Below, in pieces: positions 1 through 7,940 of a DNA stretch of 24,061 bases (positions are counted from its first letter, which is position 1; every line of letters starts with the position of its first letter). Source of the DNA: CAVRQM01 sp964250775. GTDB taxonomy: Bacteria; Pseudomonadota; Alphaproteobacteria; Acetobacterales; Acetobacteraceae. The notes beneath the pieces were generated by a model that did not search any database, had not been told where the DNA came from, and saw only the letters and a list, made by a program, of their open reading frames with translations. The translations under genes and the position numbers were made by a program. The stretch covers positions 1 to 24,061 of the forward strand of contig CAXUHK010000052.1 in assembly GCA_964250775.1 (NCBI GenBank), read 5' to 3'.

Positions 1-1
1 G

Positions 2-592
2 TTCGCCGCCCGCGCCGGCGGCGCCGACCGCTTCCGGCGCGGCCGCGCCCTGCACGCGCTGCTGCAACACCTGCCCGACCTGCCGCCGGACCAGCGCGCG
101 GCGACGGCGCGGAGCTACCTGGCGCGGCCGGGGCTGGGGCTCGACCCCGGCGAGGCCGACACGGTGCTGGCCGACGTGCTGGCAGTGCTGGCGCACCCGG
201 CGATGGCGCCGCTGTTCGCCCCTGGCAGCCGGGCCGAGGCGCCGCTCACCGGCGTCGTGGGCGGGACCGTGGTGGGCGGCGTGGTCGACCGGCTGGCGGT
301 GCTGCCGGGGCGCGTGCTGCTCGCCGACTACAAGACCAACCGGCTGCCGCCCGAGGGGCTGGACGCGGTGCCCGTGCTGTACCTGCGGCAGATGGCGGCC
401 TACCGCGCCGTGCTGCGCGCGGCGTTCCCCGGCCGCGCCGTCGAGTGCGCGCTGGTCTGGACCGCCGGCGGCGTGGTGATGCCCCTGCCCGACGCATGGC
501 TGGACCCGCACGCGCCGCTTGGTCCCCCAATGCTTGATACCCCTGGCGATGCGCCCCAAGTCAGCGGCAACAGCGAAGGATCCCCATCATGA
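2..592 (+). CDS. addA: AddA double-strand break repair helicase-nuclease, C-terminal part (5' end outside window)
   Basis: AddA is the helicase-nuclease subunit of AddAB, which resects double-strand breaks for RecA-dependent repair. The reading frame is open from base 2, so only about 196 C-terminal residues are seen. They match the PD-(D/E)XK nuclease domain: an RGRALHALLQHLP helix near the window start, a VVDRL acidic strand, the catalytic ADYKTN motif and the following YLRQMAAYRAVL helix. The helicase motifs lie upstream of the window. The stop codon overlaps the trxA ATG (ATGA), suggesting translational coupling. The last 25 or so residues (after VVMPLPDAW) are a low-complexity tail. The family call rests on the nuclease motifs; RecB-family nucleases share them, but the order and the C-terminal position favour AddA. 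Confidence 0.85.
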   Translation, partial: FAARAGGADRFRRGRALHALLQHLPDLPPDQRAATARSYLARPGLGLDPGEADTVLADVLAVLAHPAMAPLFAPGSRAEAPLTGVVGGTVVGGVVDRLAVLPGRVLLADYKTNRLPPEGLDAVPVLYLRQMAAYRAVLRAAFPGRAVECALVWTAGGVVMPLPDAWLDPHAPLGPPMLDTPGDAPQVSGNSEGSPS

Positions 593-915
593 GCGCCAAC
601 ACCAAGCCGGTCAGCGACCAGAGCTTCTCCACCGACGTGCTGCAGGCCCCCGGCCCGGTGCTGGTCGATTTCTGGGCCGAGTGGTGCGGCCCGTGCAAGG
701 CGATCGGCCCGGCGCTGGAGGAGATCGCCGGCGAGTACGCCGGCAAGCTCACCGTGGCCAAGGTCAACATCGACGAGAACCCGCAGACGCCGACCGACTA
801 CAACGTCCGCGGCATCCCGACGCTGGTGATGTTCAAGGACGGCAAGCCGGTCGCGACCAAGGTCGGCGCCGCCCCCAAGAGCGTGCTGCGCGACTGGATC
901 GCCGCCTCGATCTGA
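589..915 (+). CDS. trxA: Thioredoxin
   Basis: This is a complete 108-residue cytoplasmic thioredoxin, the usual TrxA length. The dithiol WCGPCK has Cys33 and Cys36, and the conserved cis-proline is Pro77 in GIPT. The buried Asp27 in VDFWAEW and the C-terminal helix are also present. It reduces disulfides in proteins such as ribonucleotide reductase and peroxiredoxins and is recharged by thioredoxin reductase. The ATG overlaps the addA stop codon by ATGA, with an AAGGA ribosome site (aagga at about 577-581) upstream. The next gene begins 2 bases after the stop, so the three genes are probably cotranscribed. There is no signal peptide, so it is not a periplasmic TlpA/DsbE type. Confidence 0.97.
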   Translation: MSANTKPVSDQSFSTDVLQAPGPVLVDFWAEWCGPCKAIGPALEEIAGEYAGKLTVAKVNIDENPQTPTDYNVRGIPTLVMFKDGKPVATKVGAAPKSVLRDWIAASI

Positions 916-917
916 CG

Positions 918-2057
918 GTGGACGCGCCCGCGCGCCCGATCCCGTTCCTCGACCTGAAGGCGCAGCAGGCCCGGATCGCCACCGACCTGCGCGCCAGGAT
1001 CGACGCGGTGTTGGCGCACTGCCAGTTCGTCCTCGGCCCCGAGGTCGCGGAGCTGGAACGCACCCTGGCGGCGTTCTGCGGCGCCTCGCACTGCGTCGCG
1101 GTCAGCTCCGGCACCGACGCGTTGCAGATCGCCATGATGGCGGAGGGGATCGGCGCGGGCGACGCGGTGTTCCTCCCGGCGTTCACCTACACCGCGACCG
1201 CCGAGGTGCCGCTGCTGCTCGGGGCCACCCCGGTGTTCGTCGACGTCGACCGGCATACGTTCCAGATCGACCCGGCGCACCTCGAAGCGCGGATCGCGGC
1301 GGTGCGCGCGGCGGGAAAGCTCCTGCCGCGTGCGGTTGTCGGCGTCGACCTGTTCGGGCAGCCCGCCGACTGGCCGGCGCTGCGCCACATCGCCGCGCGC
1401 GAGGCATTGTTCACGCTCGACGACTGCGCCCAGAGCTTCGGCGCCACGCTGGGTGGCGCGCCGCTCGGCACCATGGCCGACGCCACCGCGATCAGCTTCT
1501 TCCCGTCCAAGCCGCTCGGGGCCTACGGGGACGGCGGCGCGCTGTTCACCGAGGACGCCGGACGGGCGGCGCTGTACCGCAGCCTGCGCTCGCACGGCGA
1601 GGGCACGACCCGCTACGAGGTGCTGCGCACCGGCATGAACGGCCGGCTCGACACCATCCAGGCGGCGGTGCTGCTCAGCAAGCTCACGGTGTTCGCCGAG
1701 GAACTGGCGGCGCGCGAACGCGTTGCCCAAGCCTACGATTCCGCTCTCGGCAACGCTGTCGCCGTCCCGGCGCGGGTCCCGGACAGCGGCAGCGCCTGGG
1801 CGGTCTACGCCATCCTGCTGCCCGACGCGGCCGCGCGCGAGCGGCTGCAAGGCGCGCTGAAGGCGGCGTCGATCCCGAGTGCCGTCTACTACCCGCGCCC
1901 GCTGCACCTGCAGCCGGCCTACGCGCACGCCCATGACGGCAGCGCCCTGCCGGTGAGCGAGGATCTGTCGACGCGCATCATGGCGCTGCCGCTGCACCCC
2001 GACCTGACCGATGCCGATGTCGACGCTATCTGCGCCGTGGTCCGCGCCAACGCGTGA
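918..2057 (+). CDS. DegT/DnrJ/EryC1/StrS-family PLP aminotransferase
   Basis: This is a 379-residue PLP-dependent sugar aminotransferase-type enzyme. It opens with IPFLDLKAQQA, typical of the family. It has the SSGTDAL phosphate-binding loop (64-70), the cofactor-binding aspartate in LDDCAQSFGA (Asp169), and the Schiff-base lysine Lys198 in FFPSKPLGAYGDGGAL. The C-terminal half carries the family's RTGMNGRLD and YYPRPLHLQPAY segments. Members aminate nucleotide-linked keto-sugars for LPS, O-antigen or glycoside biosynthesis. No sugar-nucleotide genes are nearby, so the substrate cannot be given. The start is taken as GTG at 918, 2 bases after the trxA stop; the open frame continues upstream inside trxA, but that part is not homologous. 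Its 3' end overlaps the converging benE-like gene by 32 bases. Confidence 0.9.
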   Translation: MDAPARPIPFLDLKAQQARIATDLRARIDAVLAHCQFVLGPEVAELERTLAAFCGASHCVAVSSGTDALQIAMMAEGIGAGDAVFLPAFTYTATAEVPLLLGATPVFVDVDRHTFQIDPAHLEARIAAVRAAGKLLPRAVVGVDLFGQPADWPALRHIAAREALFTLDDCAQSFGATLGGAPLGTMADATAISFFPSKPLGAYGDGGALFTEDAGRAALYRSLRSHGEGTTRYEVLRTGMNGRLDTIQAAVLLSKLTVFAEELAARERVAQAYDSALGNAVAVPARVPDSGSAWAVYAILLPDAAARERLQGALKAASIPSAVYYPRPLHLQPAYAHAHDGSALPVSEDLSTRIMALPLHPDLTDADVDAICAVVRANA

Positions 2058-3195
2058 GCGCCAGCATCGCGCCGCCGGCCAGCAGGCCCCAGAACGCGCC
2101 GCTGATGCCGAGGAAGCCGACGCCCGAGCCAGTGACCAGGAACGTCACCGCCGCCGCCTCGCGCTCGCGCGGCTCGTGCATCGCCTGCATCAGCGCGGCC
2201 CCGAACGCGCCCAGCAGCGCCAGGCCGGCCACCGCCTCGATCAGCACCGGGGGTGCGACGGCGATGAACCGGGTCACGGCCGTGGCCGCGAAGCCGAACA
2301 GCACGTATAGCGCGCTGGCGCTAAGCCCGGCCCAGTAGCGGCGCGCGGGGTCGGCGTGCGCGTCCGGCCCCGCGCACATCGAGGCGGTGATCGCGGCGAG
2401 GTTGATGGCGATGCCGCCGAACGGCGCGCCGAGCACCGAGAACGCGCCGGTCGCGGTGAACACCTGTCTCGGCGGCGGGTGGTAGCCATGCACTCCCAGC
2501 ACCGCGAAGCCGGGGATGTTCTGCGACGCCATTGTCACGACGAATAGCGGCAGCCCGATGCCGACCGCTGCCGCCCAGGTGAATCTCGGCAGCGCCAGCA
2601 CCGGCTGCGGCGACAGCGGCCCGATGCCTCCGGCCGGCAGGTGCGTCGTGACGAGCACCGCGCCGGCGGCCACCAGCACCGCCGCCGGCACCGCCAGCAG
2701 CCTCCGCGCCCGCGCCACCAGCGCCCAGGCGACGACGATCGCGAGACCTGCGACCGGAAACGCCGCCACCGCGCGCACCGGCGCCACGCACAGCGACAAC
2801 AGGATGCCGGCCAGCATGGCGCTGGCCAGCGCCGGCGGGATCGCCGCCACCGCGCGCCCCAGCGGCCGCCACTGCCCGGCCAGCACGATCAGCGATCCGG
2901 TCACGACGAACGCCCCGACCGCCGCCGGGAAGCCGCCGACCGGAACGGCGGACGACGCCAGCAGCGCCGCGGCCGGGGTCGACCACACCACGCTGATCGG
3001 CTGGCGCAGCCGCCACGTCAGCAGCAGCCCGCACAGCCCCATCAGCACCAGCACCGCCATCAAGCCGGAGGCCGCCTGCGCCTCGTCGGCGCCGACGGCG
3101 AGCAGGCCGCGCACGATCACCGTGACCGTGCTGGAGCAGCCGACGAACGCCGCCAGCACCCCAGCCCCGGTCGCCTGCCAGGAGAAATCCTTCAT
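2026..3195 (-). CDS. benE: BenE-family benzoate/H+ symporter-like permease
   Basis: This is a 389-residue polytopic inner-membrane protein, nearly all hydrophobic, of the BenE family length. It begins MKDFSWQATGAGVLAAFVG, and FVGCSSTVTVI is the typical first membrane segment of BenE. It continues with STPAAALL, GILLSLC, the conserved FVVTMASQNIPGFAVLG, and the FGGIAINLAAITASMCAGPDAH segment characteristic of the family. BenE proteins import benzoate with protons, but no benzoate-degradation genes are present here, so the true substrate is uncertain. The ATG overlaps the stop of the upstream methyltransferase (ATGA), so it is the last gene of a DUF423-methyltransferase-BenE operon. The 3' end overlaps the opposing aminotransferase gene. 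Confidence 0.88.
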   Translation of the reverse strand: MKDFSWQATGAGVLAAFVGCSSTVTVIVRGLLAVGADEAQAASGLMAVLVLMGLCGLLLTWRLRQPISVVWSTPAAALLASSAVPVGGFPAAVGAFVVTGSLIVLAGQWRPLGRAVAAIPPALASAMLAGILLSLCVAPVRAVAAFPVAGLAIVVAWALVARARRLLAVPAAVLVAAGAVLVTTHLPAGGIGPLSPQPVLALPRFTWAAAVGIGLPLFVVTMASQNIPGFAVLGVHGYHPPPRQVFTATGAFSVLGAPFGGIAINLAAITASMCAGPDAHADPARRYWAGLSASALYVLFGFAATAVTRFIAVAPPVLIEAVAGLALLGAFGAALMQAMHEPREREAAAVTFLVTGSGVGFLGISGAFWGLLAGGAMLALTRWRGPRRR

Positions 3196-4124
3196 GCGGC
3201 GGGCCGGCGCATCCCCGAGGCGCCCATTCCCCAAACGAACGTCAGCTCGTGCCTGTTGTGGAACAGGTGCATGAGCTGCCCGCCCGGGATGGCGGCGAAC
3301 GCGGCGGCGGTGTCGTGGTCGGTGGCGCCCTGGAACTTCACCGTGCAGACGACGCGCCGCGCCTGGCCGGACTCGATCCAGCGCCGGACCAGGCCCAGCA
3401 GCCGGTCCGGGTAGGCCACGACGTCGCTGAACAGCCAATCCACCGGACGCGGGTCCAGGGCGAAGGCGCTCTCGCGCAGCACCGACACGCCGGGCAGCGC
3501 CGCCACCACCGGATCGATGTTGGATTTGTCGACGGCCGTGACCGTCGCGCCGAGCCGCGCCAGCGCCCAGGTCCAGCCGCCCGGCGCCGCGCCGAGATCG
3601 AGGCAAGTCTGGCCGGGCTTGGGCCAAGCGCCGAGTCGGGTGCAGGCCTCCCACAGCTTGAGGTAGGCGCGGCTGGGCGGGCCGGCGCGATCCTCCTCGA
3701 ACGCCGCCTCGCCGCCCACGAACGGACTGGTCTTGGTGGCGCTGGCCAGCATCCGGTCCGGCGCCAGCAGCGTCCAGGCGCCCAAATGCGAGGCGGGCGG
3801 CAGGCTCGGGAAGTGCAGCTTCCTTGCGGCGACCGGCGGCAGGCGGGCGGCGATCAGCGCCATGCGGCGGTGATGCACGGCCTCGTGCGCCGCCCAGTTG
3901 CGCTGGATCGCCCGCAGCGCGTCGGCCGCCCGCTTCACCGATCCCACCGCGACCTCCTGCGGCGCGGTCCAGATGTCGAGCGCCCAGGCGCTGCTGGCCG
4001 GCGGGTCGCACGACAGCGCCAACCGGCCGTGCCAGCCGGACAGCGTGACGCCGACACGATCCAGCTCCTCCGCCAGCACCGTCTCCAGTCCCTCCGGCGC
4101 CAGGTAGGCCGCGCGGACGGTCAA
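3192..4124 (-). CDS. RlmM-like FtsJ-fold SAM-dependent RNA methyltransferase
   Basis: This 310-residue protein has a C-terminal Rossmann methyltransferase domain of the FtsJ/RrmJ type. The SAM-binding motif is LDLGAAPGGWTW (175-186). The catalytic K-D-K-E tetrad of 2'-O-ribose methyltransferases fits Lys156 (YLKLWEA), Asp234 (FSDVVAYPD), Lys263 (TVKFQG) and Glu293 (NRHELTFVW). The N-terminal part resembles the THUMP-type region of RlmM, which methylates C2498 of 23S rRNA; whether this protein has the same target is inference. The start is taken as TTG at 4124, which overlaps the TGA of the DUF423 gene. No ATG or GTG lies near, and upstream in-frame sequence is antisense-like. The stop overlaps the BenE start. 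Confidence 0.85.
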   Translation of the reverse strand: MTVRAAYLAPEGLETVLAEELDRVGVTLSGWHGRLALSCDPPASSAWALDIWTAPQEVAVGSVKRAADALRAIQRNWAAHEAVHHRRMALIAARLPPVAARKLHFPSLPPASHLGAWTLLAPDRMLASATKTSPFVGGEAAFEEDRAGPPSRAYLKLWEACTRLGAWPKPGQTCLDLGAAPGGWTWALARLGATVTAVDKSNIDPVVAALPGVSVLRESAFALDPRPVDWLFSDVVAYPDRLLGLVRRWIESGQARRVVCTVKFQGATDHDTAAAFAAIPGGQLMHLFHNRHELTFVWGMGASGMRRPAA

Positions 4125-4522
4125 CGCGCGCGCAGCGCCGAGACGCCGAGCAGCAGCCAGCCCGCCATCAGCAGCACTCCGCCTGTCGGCGCCAGCCTGC
4201 CGATGTGCCAGCCGCCCAGCACCAGCCCGTAGACCGCGCCGCAGAACGCCAGCAAGCCCAGCACGAACGCCGCCCCCGCCGCGTCGGCGAGCCGCCCGCC
4301 ACGCGGCGCCCACAGTCCCACGGCAAGCAGCGCCAAGGCGTGCCAGCCGTGCATCTCGATGCCGTTGCGCAATTGCTGCAGCGCCGCCGGCGTCAGCCGG
4401 TCCGGCACCGGGCCGTGCGCCGCCGCGGCGGCCATCGCGACCGCGGTGACTCCGGCCAGCGATCCACAGCCGATCCACAACCTGCTCAAGCCGATGTTCT
4501 TCACGGAGCGGCCGATGTTCAT
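4121..4522 (-). CDS. DUF423 (YgdD/YwdK-like) small inner-membrane protein
   Basis: This is a 133-residue protein with about four hydrophobic helices and the DUF423 signature. AAAHGPVPDRL corresponds to the GAFGAHGL region. It is followed by the HGWHALALLAVGLW helix, and the C-terminal GWHIGRLAPTGGVLLMAGWLLLG matches the TPiGG-GW ending of the family. The function of DUF423 is unknown. It is the first gene of a run coupled to the methyltransferase (TTG start inside its TGA stop). The ATG at 4522 has only a weak purine stretch upstream; a GTG at 4504 would be an alternative, shortening the N-terminus by six residues. It diverges from the proline iminopeptidase gene 54 bases away. Confidence 0.85.
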   Translation of the reverse strand: MNIGRSVKNIGLSRLWIGCGSLAGVTAVAMAAAAAHGPVPDRLTPAALQQLRNGIEMHGWHALALLAVGLWAPRGGRLADAAGAAFVLGLLAFCGAVYGLVLGGWHIGRLAPTGGVLLMAGWLLLGVSALRAR

Positions 4523-4576
4523 GCCTGCAGGCTAGAACGCATTTACCTGCCGACGAAATCGCGCAATTTTGCCGCC
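4523..4576. promoter_or_regulatory. Short divergent intergenic region between DUF423 and pip genes
   Basis: This 54-base gap must carry the promoters or 5' leaders of both divergent genes. It is AT-richer than its surroundings, with gcatttacctg and gcgcaattttgcc. gcgcaattttgc is a loose inverted repeat (GCxxAATTTTGC). No convincing -35/-10 pair or strong Shine-Dalgarno sequence is seen for either gene, so this is a positional call. Confidence 0.35.
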
Positions 4577-5527
4577 ATGCCCCGTGGCGACCTGTTCCCC
4601 GAGATCGGCCCGTACGAGACCGGCTACCTGCCGCTCTCGGCTGGCCACATCATGTACTGGGAGCAGGTCGGCAACCCGCGCGGGTTGCCGGTGCTGTTCC
4701 TGCACGGCGGGCCGGGCGCCGGCGCCGGGGCGGTGCATCGCAGGTTCTTCGACCCGTCGTTCTGGCGCCTCGCGGTGTTCGACCAGAGGGGCGCCGGCCG
4801 TTCCCGCCCGCTCGGCAGCCTGGCCGAGAACACCACCCCCGACCTGGTGCGCGACATCGAGACGCTGCGCCGCCACCTCGCCATCGACCGCTGGCTGCTG
4901 TTCGGCGGCTCCTGGGGCTCGACACTGGCGCTGGCCTACGCCCAGGCACACCCCGACCGGGTCGCGGGCCTGGTGCTGCGCGGCGTGTTCCTGGGCCGCG
5001 ACTGCGAGGTAGACTGGTTCCTGCACGGCCTCGCGGCGTTCTTCCCCGACGCCCACGCGACCTTCACCAGCTTCCTGCCGGAGTCCGAGCGCGGCGACAT
5101 CCTGGGCGGCTACCTGCGCCGGCTGACCCATGCCGACCCCGCGGTGCACATGGCCGCCGCCCGCGCCTGGTCGGTCTACGAGGGCTCGTGCAGCACCCTG
5201 CTGCCCAGCCCCGACACCGTGGCCAGCTTCGCGCAAGACCGCTCCGCGCTGGGGCTGGCGCGGATCGAGGCACACTACTTCGCGCACCGGCTGTTCCTGC
5301 CACCGGGAGGGCTGCTCGGCGGCATGGCGCGCATCGGCCATATCCCGGCGGAGATCGTGCAGGGCCGCTACGACATGATCTGCCCGGCGCGCAGCGCCTT
5401 CGACCTTGCCGCCGCGTGGCCCGCCGCCAGGCTCAGCGTGGTGCCCGATGCCGGCCACTCGGCGCTGGAAGCCGGCGTGCGCCGTGCCCTGGTCGCCGCC
5501 GTGGAGCGGTTCCGTCACGGTCGGTAG
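4577..5527 (+). CDS. pip: Proline iminopeptidase (alpha/beta hydrolase, S33)
   Basis: This is a 316-residue enzyme releasing N-terminal proline from peptides, at the length usual for prolyl aminopeptidases. The family hallmarks are all visible: the oxyanion-hole segment HGGPGAG (43-49), the FDQRGAGRSRP segment (68-78), and the nucleophile elbow GGSWGSTLAL with Ser112. The Asp of the triad is Asp266 in QGRYDMICP and the His is His294 in PDAGHSALE. The WSVYEGS segment of the cap domain is also typical. There is no signal peptide, so it is cytoplasmic. The ATG at 4577 was chosen because family similarity begins within a few residues (LFPEIGPYETGYL). It appears to be a single-gene unit. Confidence 0.93.
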   Translation: MPRGDLFPEIGPYETGYLPLSAGHIMYWEQVGNPRGLPVLFLHGGPGAGAGAVHRRFFDPSFWRLAVFDQRGAGRSRPLGSLAENTTPDLVRDIETLRRHLAIDRWLLFGGSWGSTLALAYAQAHPDRVAGLVLRGVFLGRDCEVDWFLHGLAAFFPDAHATFTSFLPESERGDILGGYLRRLTHADPAVHMAAARAWSVYEGSCSTLLPSPDTVASFAQDRSALGLARIEAHYFAHRLFLPPGGLLGGMARIGHIPAEIVQGRYDMICPARSAFDLAAAWPAARLSVVPDAGHSALEAGVRRALVAAVERFRHGR

Positions 5528-5590
5528 GTGCAACTTTGCCGCGGCGCTGCGTTGGCGGTGCATCATAACGTTGTCTGACGGGAGAACCCC

Positions 5591-6184
5591 ATGCTGCACC
5601 CACGCTCGAAACTGCTGCTCGCCGCCGCCCTCGCCGCCCTGCCGCTGGCCGGCTGCTCCTCGCCTCCGCCCCCGGCGCCCGTGGCTCAGGCGCCGGCGCC
5701 GCCGCCGGTCTCGGCGACCGACACCGCGTTCTTCAACCAGGCCTCGCAGTCGGGCATCGAGGAGGTGACGTTCGGGCAATTGGCGCGGCAGCACGCGGCC
5801 CGCGCCTCGACTCGCGGCTTCGCGGTGAAGATGGTCGACGCGCACACCCCGGTGAACCAGCAACTGACCCAGCTCGCCGCCAGCAAGGGTGTCACCCCGC
5901 CCACCACGATGGACGACACCCACCAGACCTCATACGACGCGCTCGGCAAGCTGCGCGGCCGGGCGTTCGACCGCGCCTACTTGAACGGCCAGGCCACCGA
6001 CCATGCCACCACGCTGCAACTGTTCCAGAACGAGGCGCAGAACGGCACCGACCCCGACGTCAAGGCGTTCGCCGCCCGCGTGGCGCCGGATGTGCAGTCG
6101 CACCTGGCGATGGCCAAGCGGCTGGGCGGGCGCGTTGCCGCCGATGCGAGCACCCGCTCCGTCGCGCCGACGGTCAGCGAGTAA
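5591..6184 (+). CDS. DUF4142-domain lipoprotein
   Basis: This 197-residue exported protein has a basic N-terminus, a hydrophobic stretch (LLLAAALAALPLAGC) and a lipobox LAGC with Cys22, so it is probably a lipid-anchored envelope protein. A Pro/Ala-rich linker (24-42) precedes a helical DUF4142 domain, seen in DTAFFNQASQSGIEEVTFGQ, the VDAHTPVNQQL helix and the DHATTLQLFQNEA helix. DUF4142 is a ferritin-like four-helix bundle of unknown biochemical role; proteins of this type are often stress-linked in alphaproteobacteria. The start is supported by a GGGAG ribosome site (gacgggagaacccc) directly upstream. A GC-rich hairpin follows the stop codon. Confidence 0.9.
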   Translation: MLHPRSKLLLAAALAALPLAGCSSPPPPAPVAQAPAPPPVSATDTAFFNQASQSGIEEVTFGQLARQHAARASTRGFAVKMVDAHTPVNQQLTQLAASKGVTPPTTMDDTHQTSYDALGKLRGRAFDRAYLNGQATDHATTLQLFQNEAQNGTDPDVKAFAARVAPDVQSHLAMAKRLGGRVAADASTRSVAPTVSE

Positions 6185-6192
6185 GCAGGGCC

Positions 6193-6216
6193 GGGCGCGG
6201 CCGGACAGCCGCGCCC
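6193..6216 (+). terminator. GC-rich hairpin after the DUF4142 gene, possible terminator
   Basis: A perfect 9-bp stem (gggcgcggc at 6193-6201 and gccgcgccc at 6208-6216) with a 6-base loop begins 8 bases after the DUF4142 stop codon. It is followed by gttcgatc rather than a T-run, so it is a weak intrinsic terminator or a 3'-end stabilising hairpin. It lies between two converging genes and could serve either. Confidence 0.5.
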
Positions 6217-6311
6217 GTTCGATCCGAGCGACCAACCCGGCCTAGGGCGCCCCAAGGCTCCGACCAGCGCGCGATCAGCCCGTCGGCGCCCACTCCACGC
6301 TGGAATGGCCG

Positions 6312-7940
6312 TCATGGGCCAATGCCAAGCGAGTAAACCTTGTTGTTCGTAGGCCCGAGGTTCTTGTAGCCGGAACTCCAGTAGAGGTTTCCGTCGACGA
6401 TCGCCGGTCCTGAGACCGAGGCGCCGCCGCTCTTGAAGCTGAACAGTGTCTTGCCCGTCGCCGCATCGAGGGCGACGAACGTCCCTGCCTGGTCTTCGCC
6501 ATACATGACACCGTTGGCAACGCTGACAGAGCCATACGCGCCGGAAAGTGCCCCGGCCGGCGCGGCGTACGGCGTCCCCGCGAACGGGGTATCCGTCGCG
6601 ACCGCCGTGGTGGGGGTCTGCCACAGGATTTTTCCCGTCGAGGGATCCAGCGCCGACCAGTACCCGCCATTGGTCTTCTCGCCCGACGGGACCAATGTGG
6701 TTTCCTTGTAGCCGAAGTTGCCTTCAGGCACGTAGACCCGCGTGCCGTCGGTTGCCGTTCCGTATTCGATGCCGCCGTAATGGCCCCCGGGACCGACCTG
6801 TGTCCCGAACAGGACTTTGCCGCTATCCCGGTCGAGCTCCCAGTAGATGCCGCTTTTCTGCCCCGCGCCAACGACGTCTTTCTCGGTTCCGTTGGAATGG
6901 ATCGTCATCAGGTTGGGGGCGGCGCCGAAATCGGCGTCCACGCCGGTCGGCGTCGGGCAGGGCGTCGCGGGCGTCGGCGTCAGGCCGGGACAGGAATCCG
7001 TGTAGTTGTCCGCCTCGGTGAACCGTTGCGCCCACCTCACCGCCCCGGTGTCGATGTCGAGCGACAGCACGCTGTCGATGTGGTCGTTCGGGTCGAGGCA
7101 AGCGCCCAGTTGGGTGCTCGTCGTCGCACTGGCTTGGCAGCTCGCGACGGCGTCTGGCACCGAGTAGTTGTTGCCGGTGTCGACATAGACGGCGCGGCGC
7201 CGGGCGTCGACGGCGAGGTTGCTCGACCAGACTGCCCCGCCGGTGTAGCCGTCGGGGACGGTGTAGGTCTGCCAGACGATTTTTCCGTCGATCAGGTCGA
7301 GCGCCGCAACCGAGCCGCGGAAGTCGATCTTGAACCCGGGCGTCGTTACCGCGCCGACCTCCTGGTCGGACGCGACACCGACATAGACGCGACCTTTCAC
7401 GATCGTGGGCGAACTCGTGATGAACGCCAACTGGTTGGTGGCGAGGGTCGTCTTCCACGCCAACGCCCCGGACGCCTTCGAGATCGCGAAGACCGTGGCC
7501 GAGGCTTGGTCTGCGACGACGATCGTATCCTGGCCGATGGCCGGGCTGACCCGCGAGAAGGATGCCGCGTTGCCGGTGTAATCGGACAGCTTGATTTCCC
7601 AGACGGCCTTGCCGGTGCGCGCGTCAATGCGCCAAACCGAGCCGCCGGTATCGGAGGCGTAGACGGCGTTTTGCTCGACCGTGGGGGTGCCCCATACCTC
7701 GCCGTTCGCGGGGAATGCCCAACGGACTTGCAGGTGTGGGACAGTGGACGGGCTGAGCAGGCGTTCATAGGGCGCGTCATGGTGGTCCAAGGCGCCGTTG
7801 CCTGCGCTGGACCACGAGTCTGGGGCGGTGAACGGGTTGAAGCCAGCGTTGCCGTCGGGCGCGGCGGTAAAGGCGGCATCGGTCCAAGCAAACGCAGCCA
7901 TGATACCGACAGACAGGGATAAAGCCGCCGTCTTGCGCAT
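6312..7940 (-). CDS. Secreted PQQ-like beta-propeller protein (PVA-dehydrogenase-like)
   Basis: This is a 542-residue protein with a cleavable signal peptide (MRKTAALSLSVGIMAAFAW, likely cut near AFTAA). The rest is made of repeated PQQ-type propeller blades, visible as GGSVWRIDARTGKAVWEI, VFAISKASGALAWKTTL, VAALDLIDGKIVWQTY, YWELDRDSGKVLFGTQV, YWSALDPSTGKILWQT and FVALDAATGKTLFSFK. This pattern fits periplasmic quinoprotein alcohol dehydrogenases and polyvinyl-alcohol-dehydrogenase-like proteins. No CxxCH heme-c site is present, so it lacks the cytochrome domain some relatives have. No PQQ synthesis genes lie nearby. Whether it binds PQQ or is a structural propeller cannot be told. The ATG at 7940 has a GGAG site (tgtggagtaagttgac) 8 bases upstream. 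It is divergent from a LysR regulator. Confidence 0.82.
   Translation of the reverse strand: MRKTAALSLSVGIMAAFAWTDAAFTAAPDGNAGFNPFTAPDSWSSAGNGALDHHDAPYERLLSPSTVPHLQVRWAFPANGEVWGTPTVEQNAVYASDTGGSVWRIDARTGKAVWEIKLSDYTGNAASFSRVSPAIGQDTIVVADQASATVFAISKASGALAWKTTLATNQLAFITSSPTIVKGRVYVGVASDQEVGAVTTPGFKIDFRGSVAALDLIDGKIVWQTYTVPDGYTGGAVWSSNLAVDARRRAVYVDTGNNYSVPDAVASCQASATTSTQLGACLDPNDHIDSVLSLDIDTGAVRWAQRFTEADNYTDSCPGLTPTPATPCPTPTGVDADFGAAPNLMTIHSNGTEKDVVGAGQKSGIYWELDRDSGKVLFGTQVGPGGHYGGIEYGTATDGTRVYVPEGNFGYKETTLVPSGEKTNGGYWSALDPSTGKILWQTPTTAVATDTPFAGTPYAAPAGALSGAYGSVSVANGVMYGEDQAGTFVALDAATGKTLFSFKSGGASVSGPAIVDGNLYWSSGYKNLGPTNNKVYSLGIGP

Noticed and set aside
2026..4011. BenE-like protein with a long N-terminal extension
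   Set aside because: The extension is the methyltransferase gene in another frame. BenE similarity starts exactly at ATG 3195.
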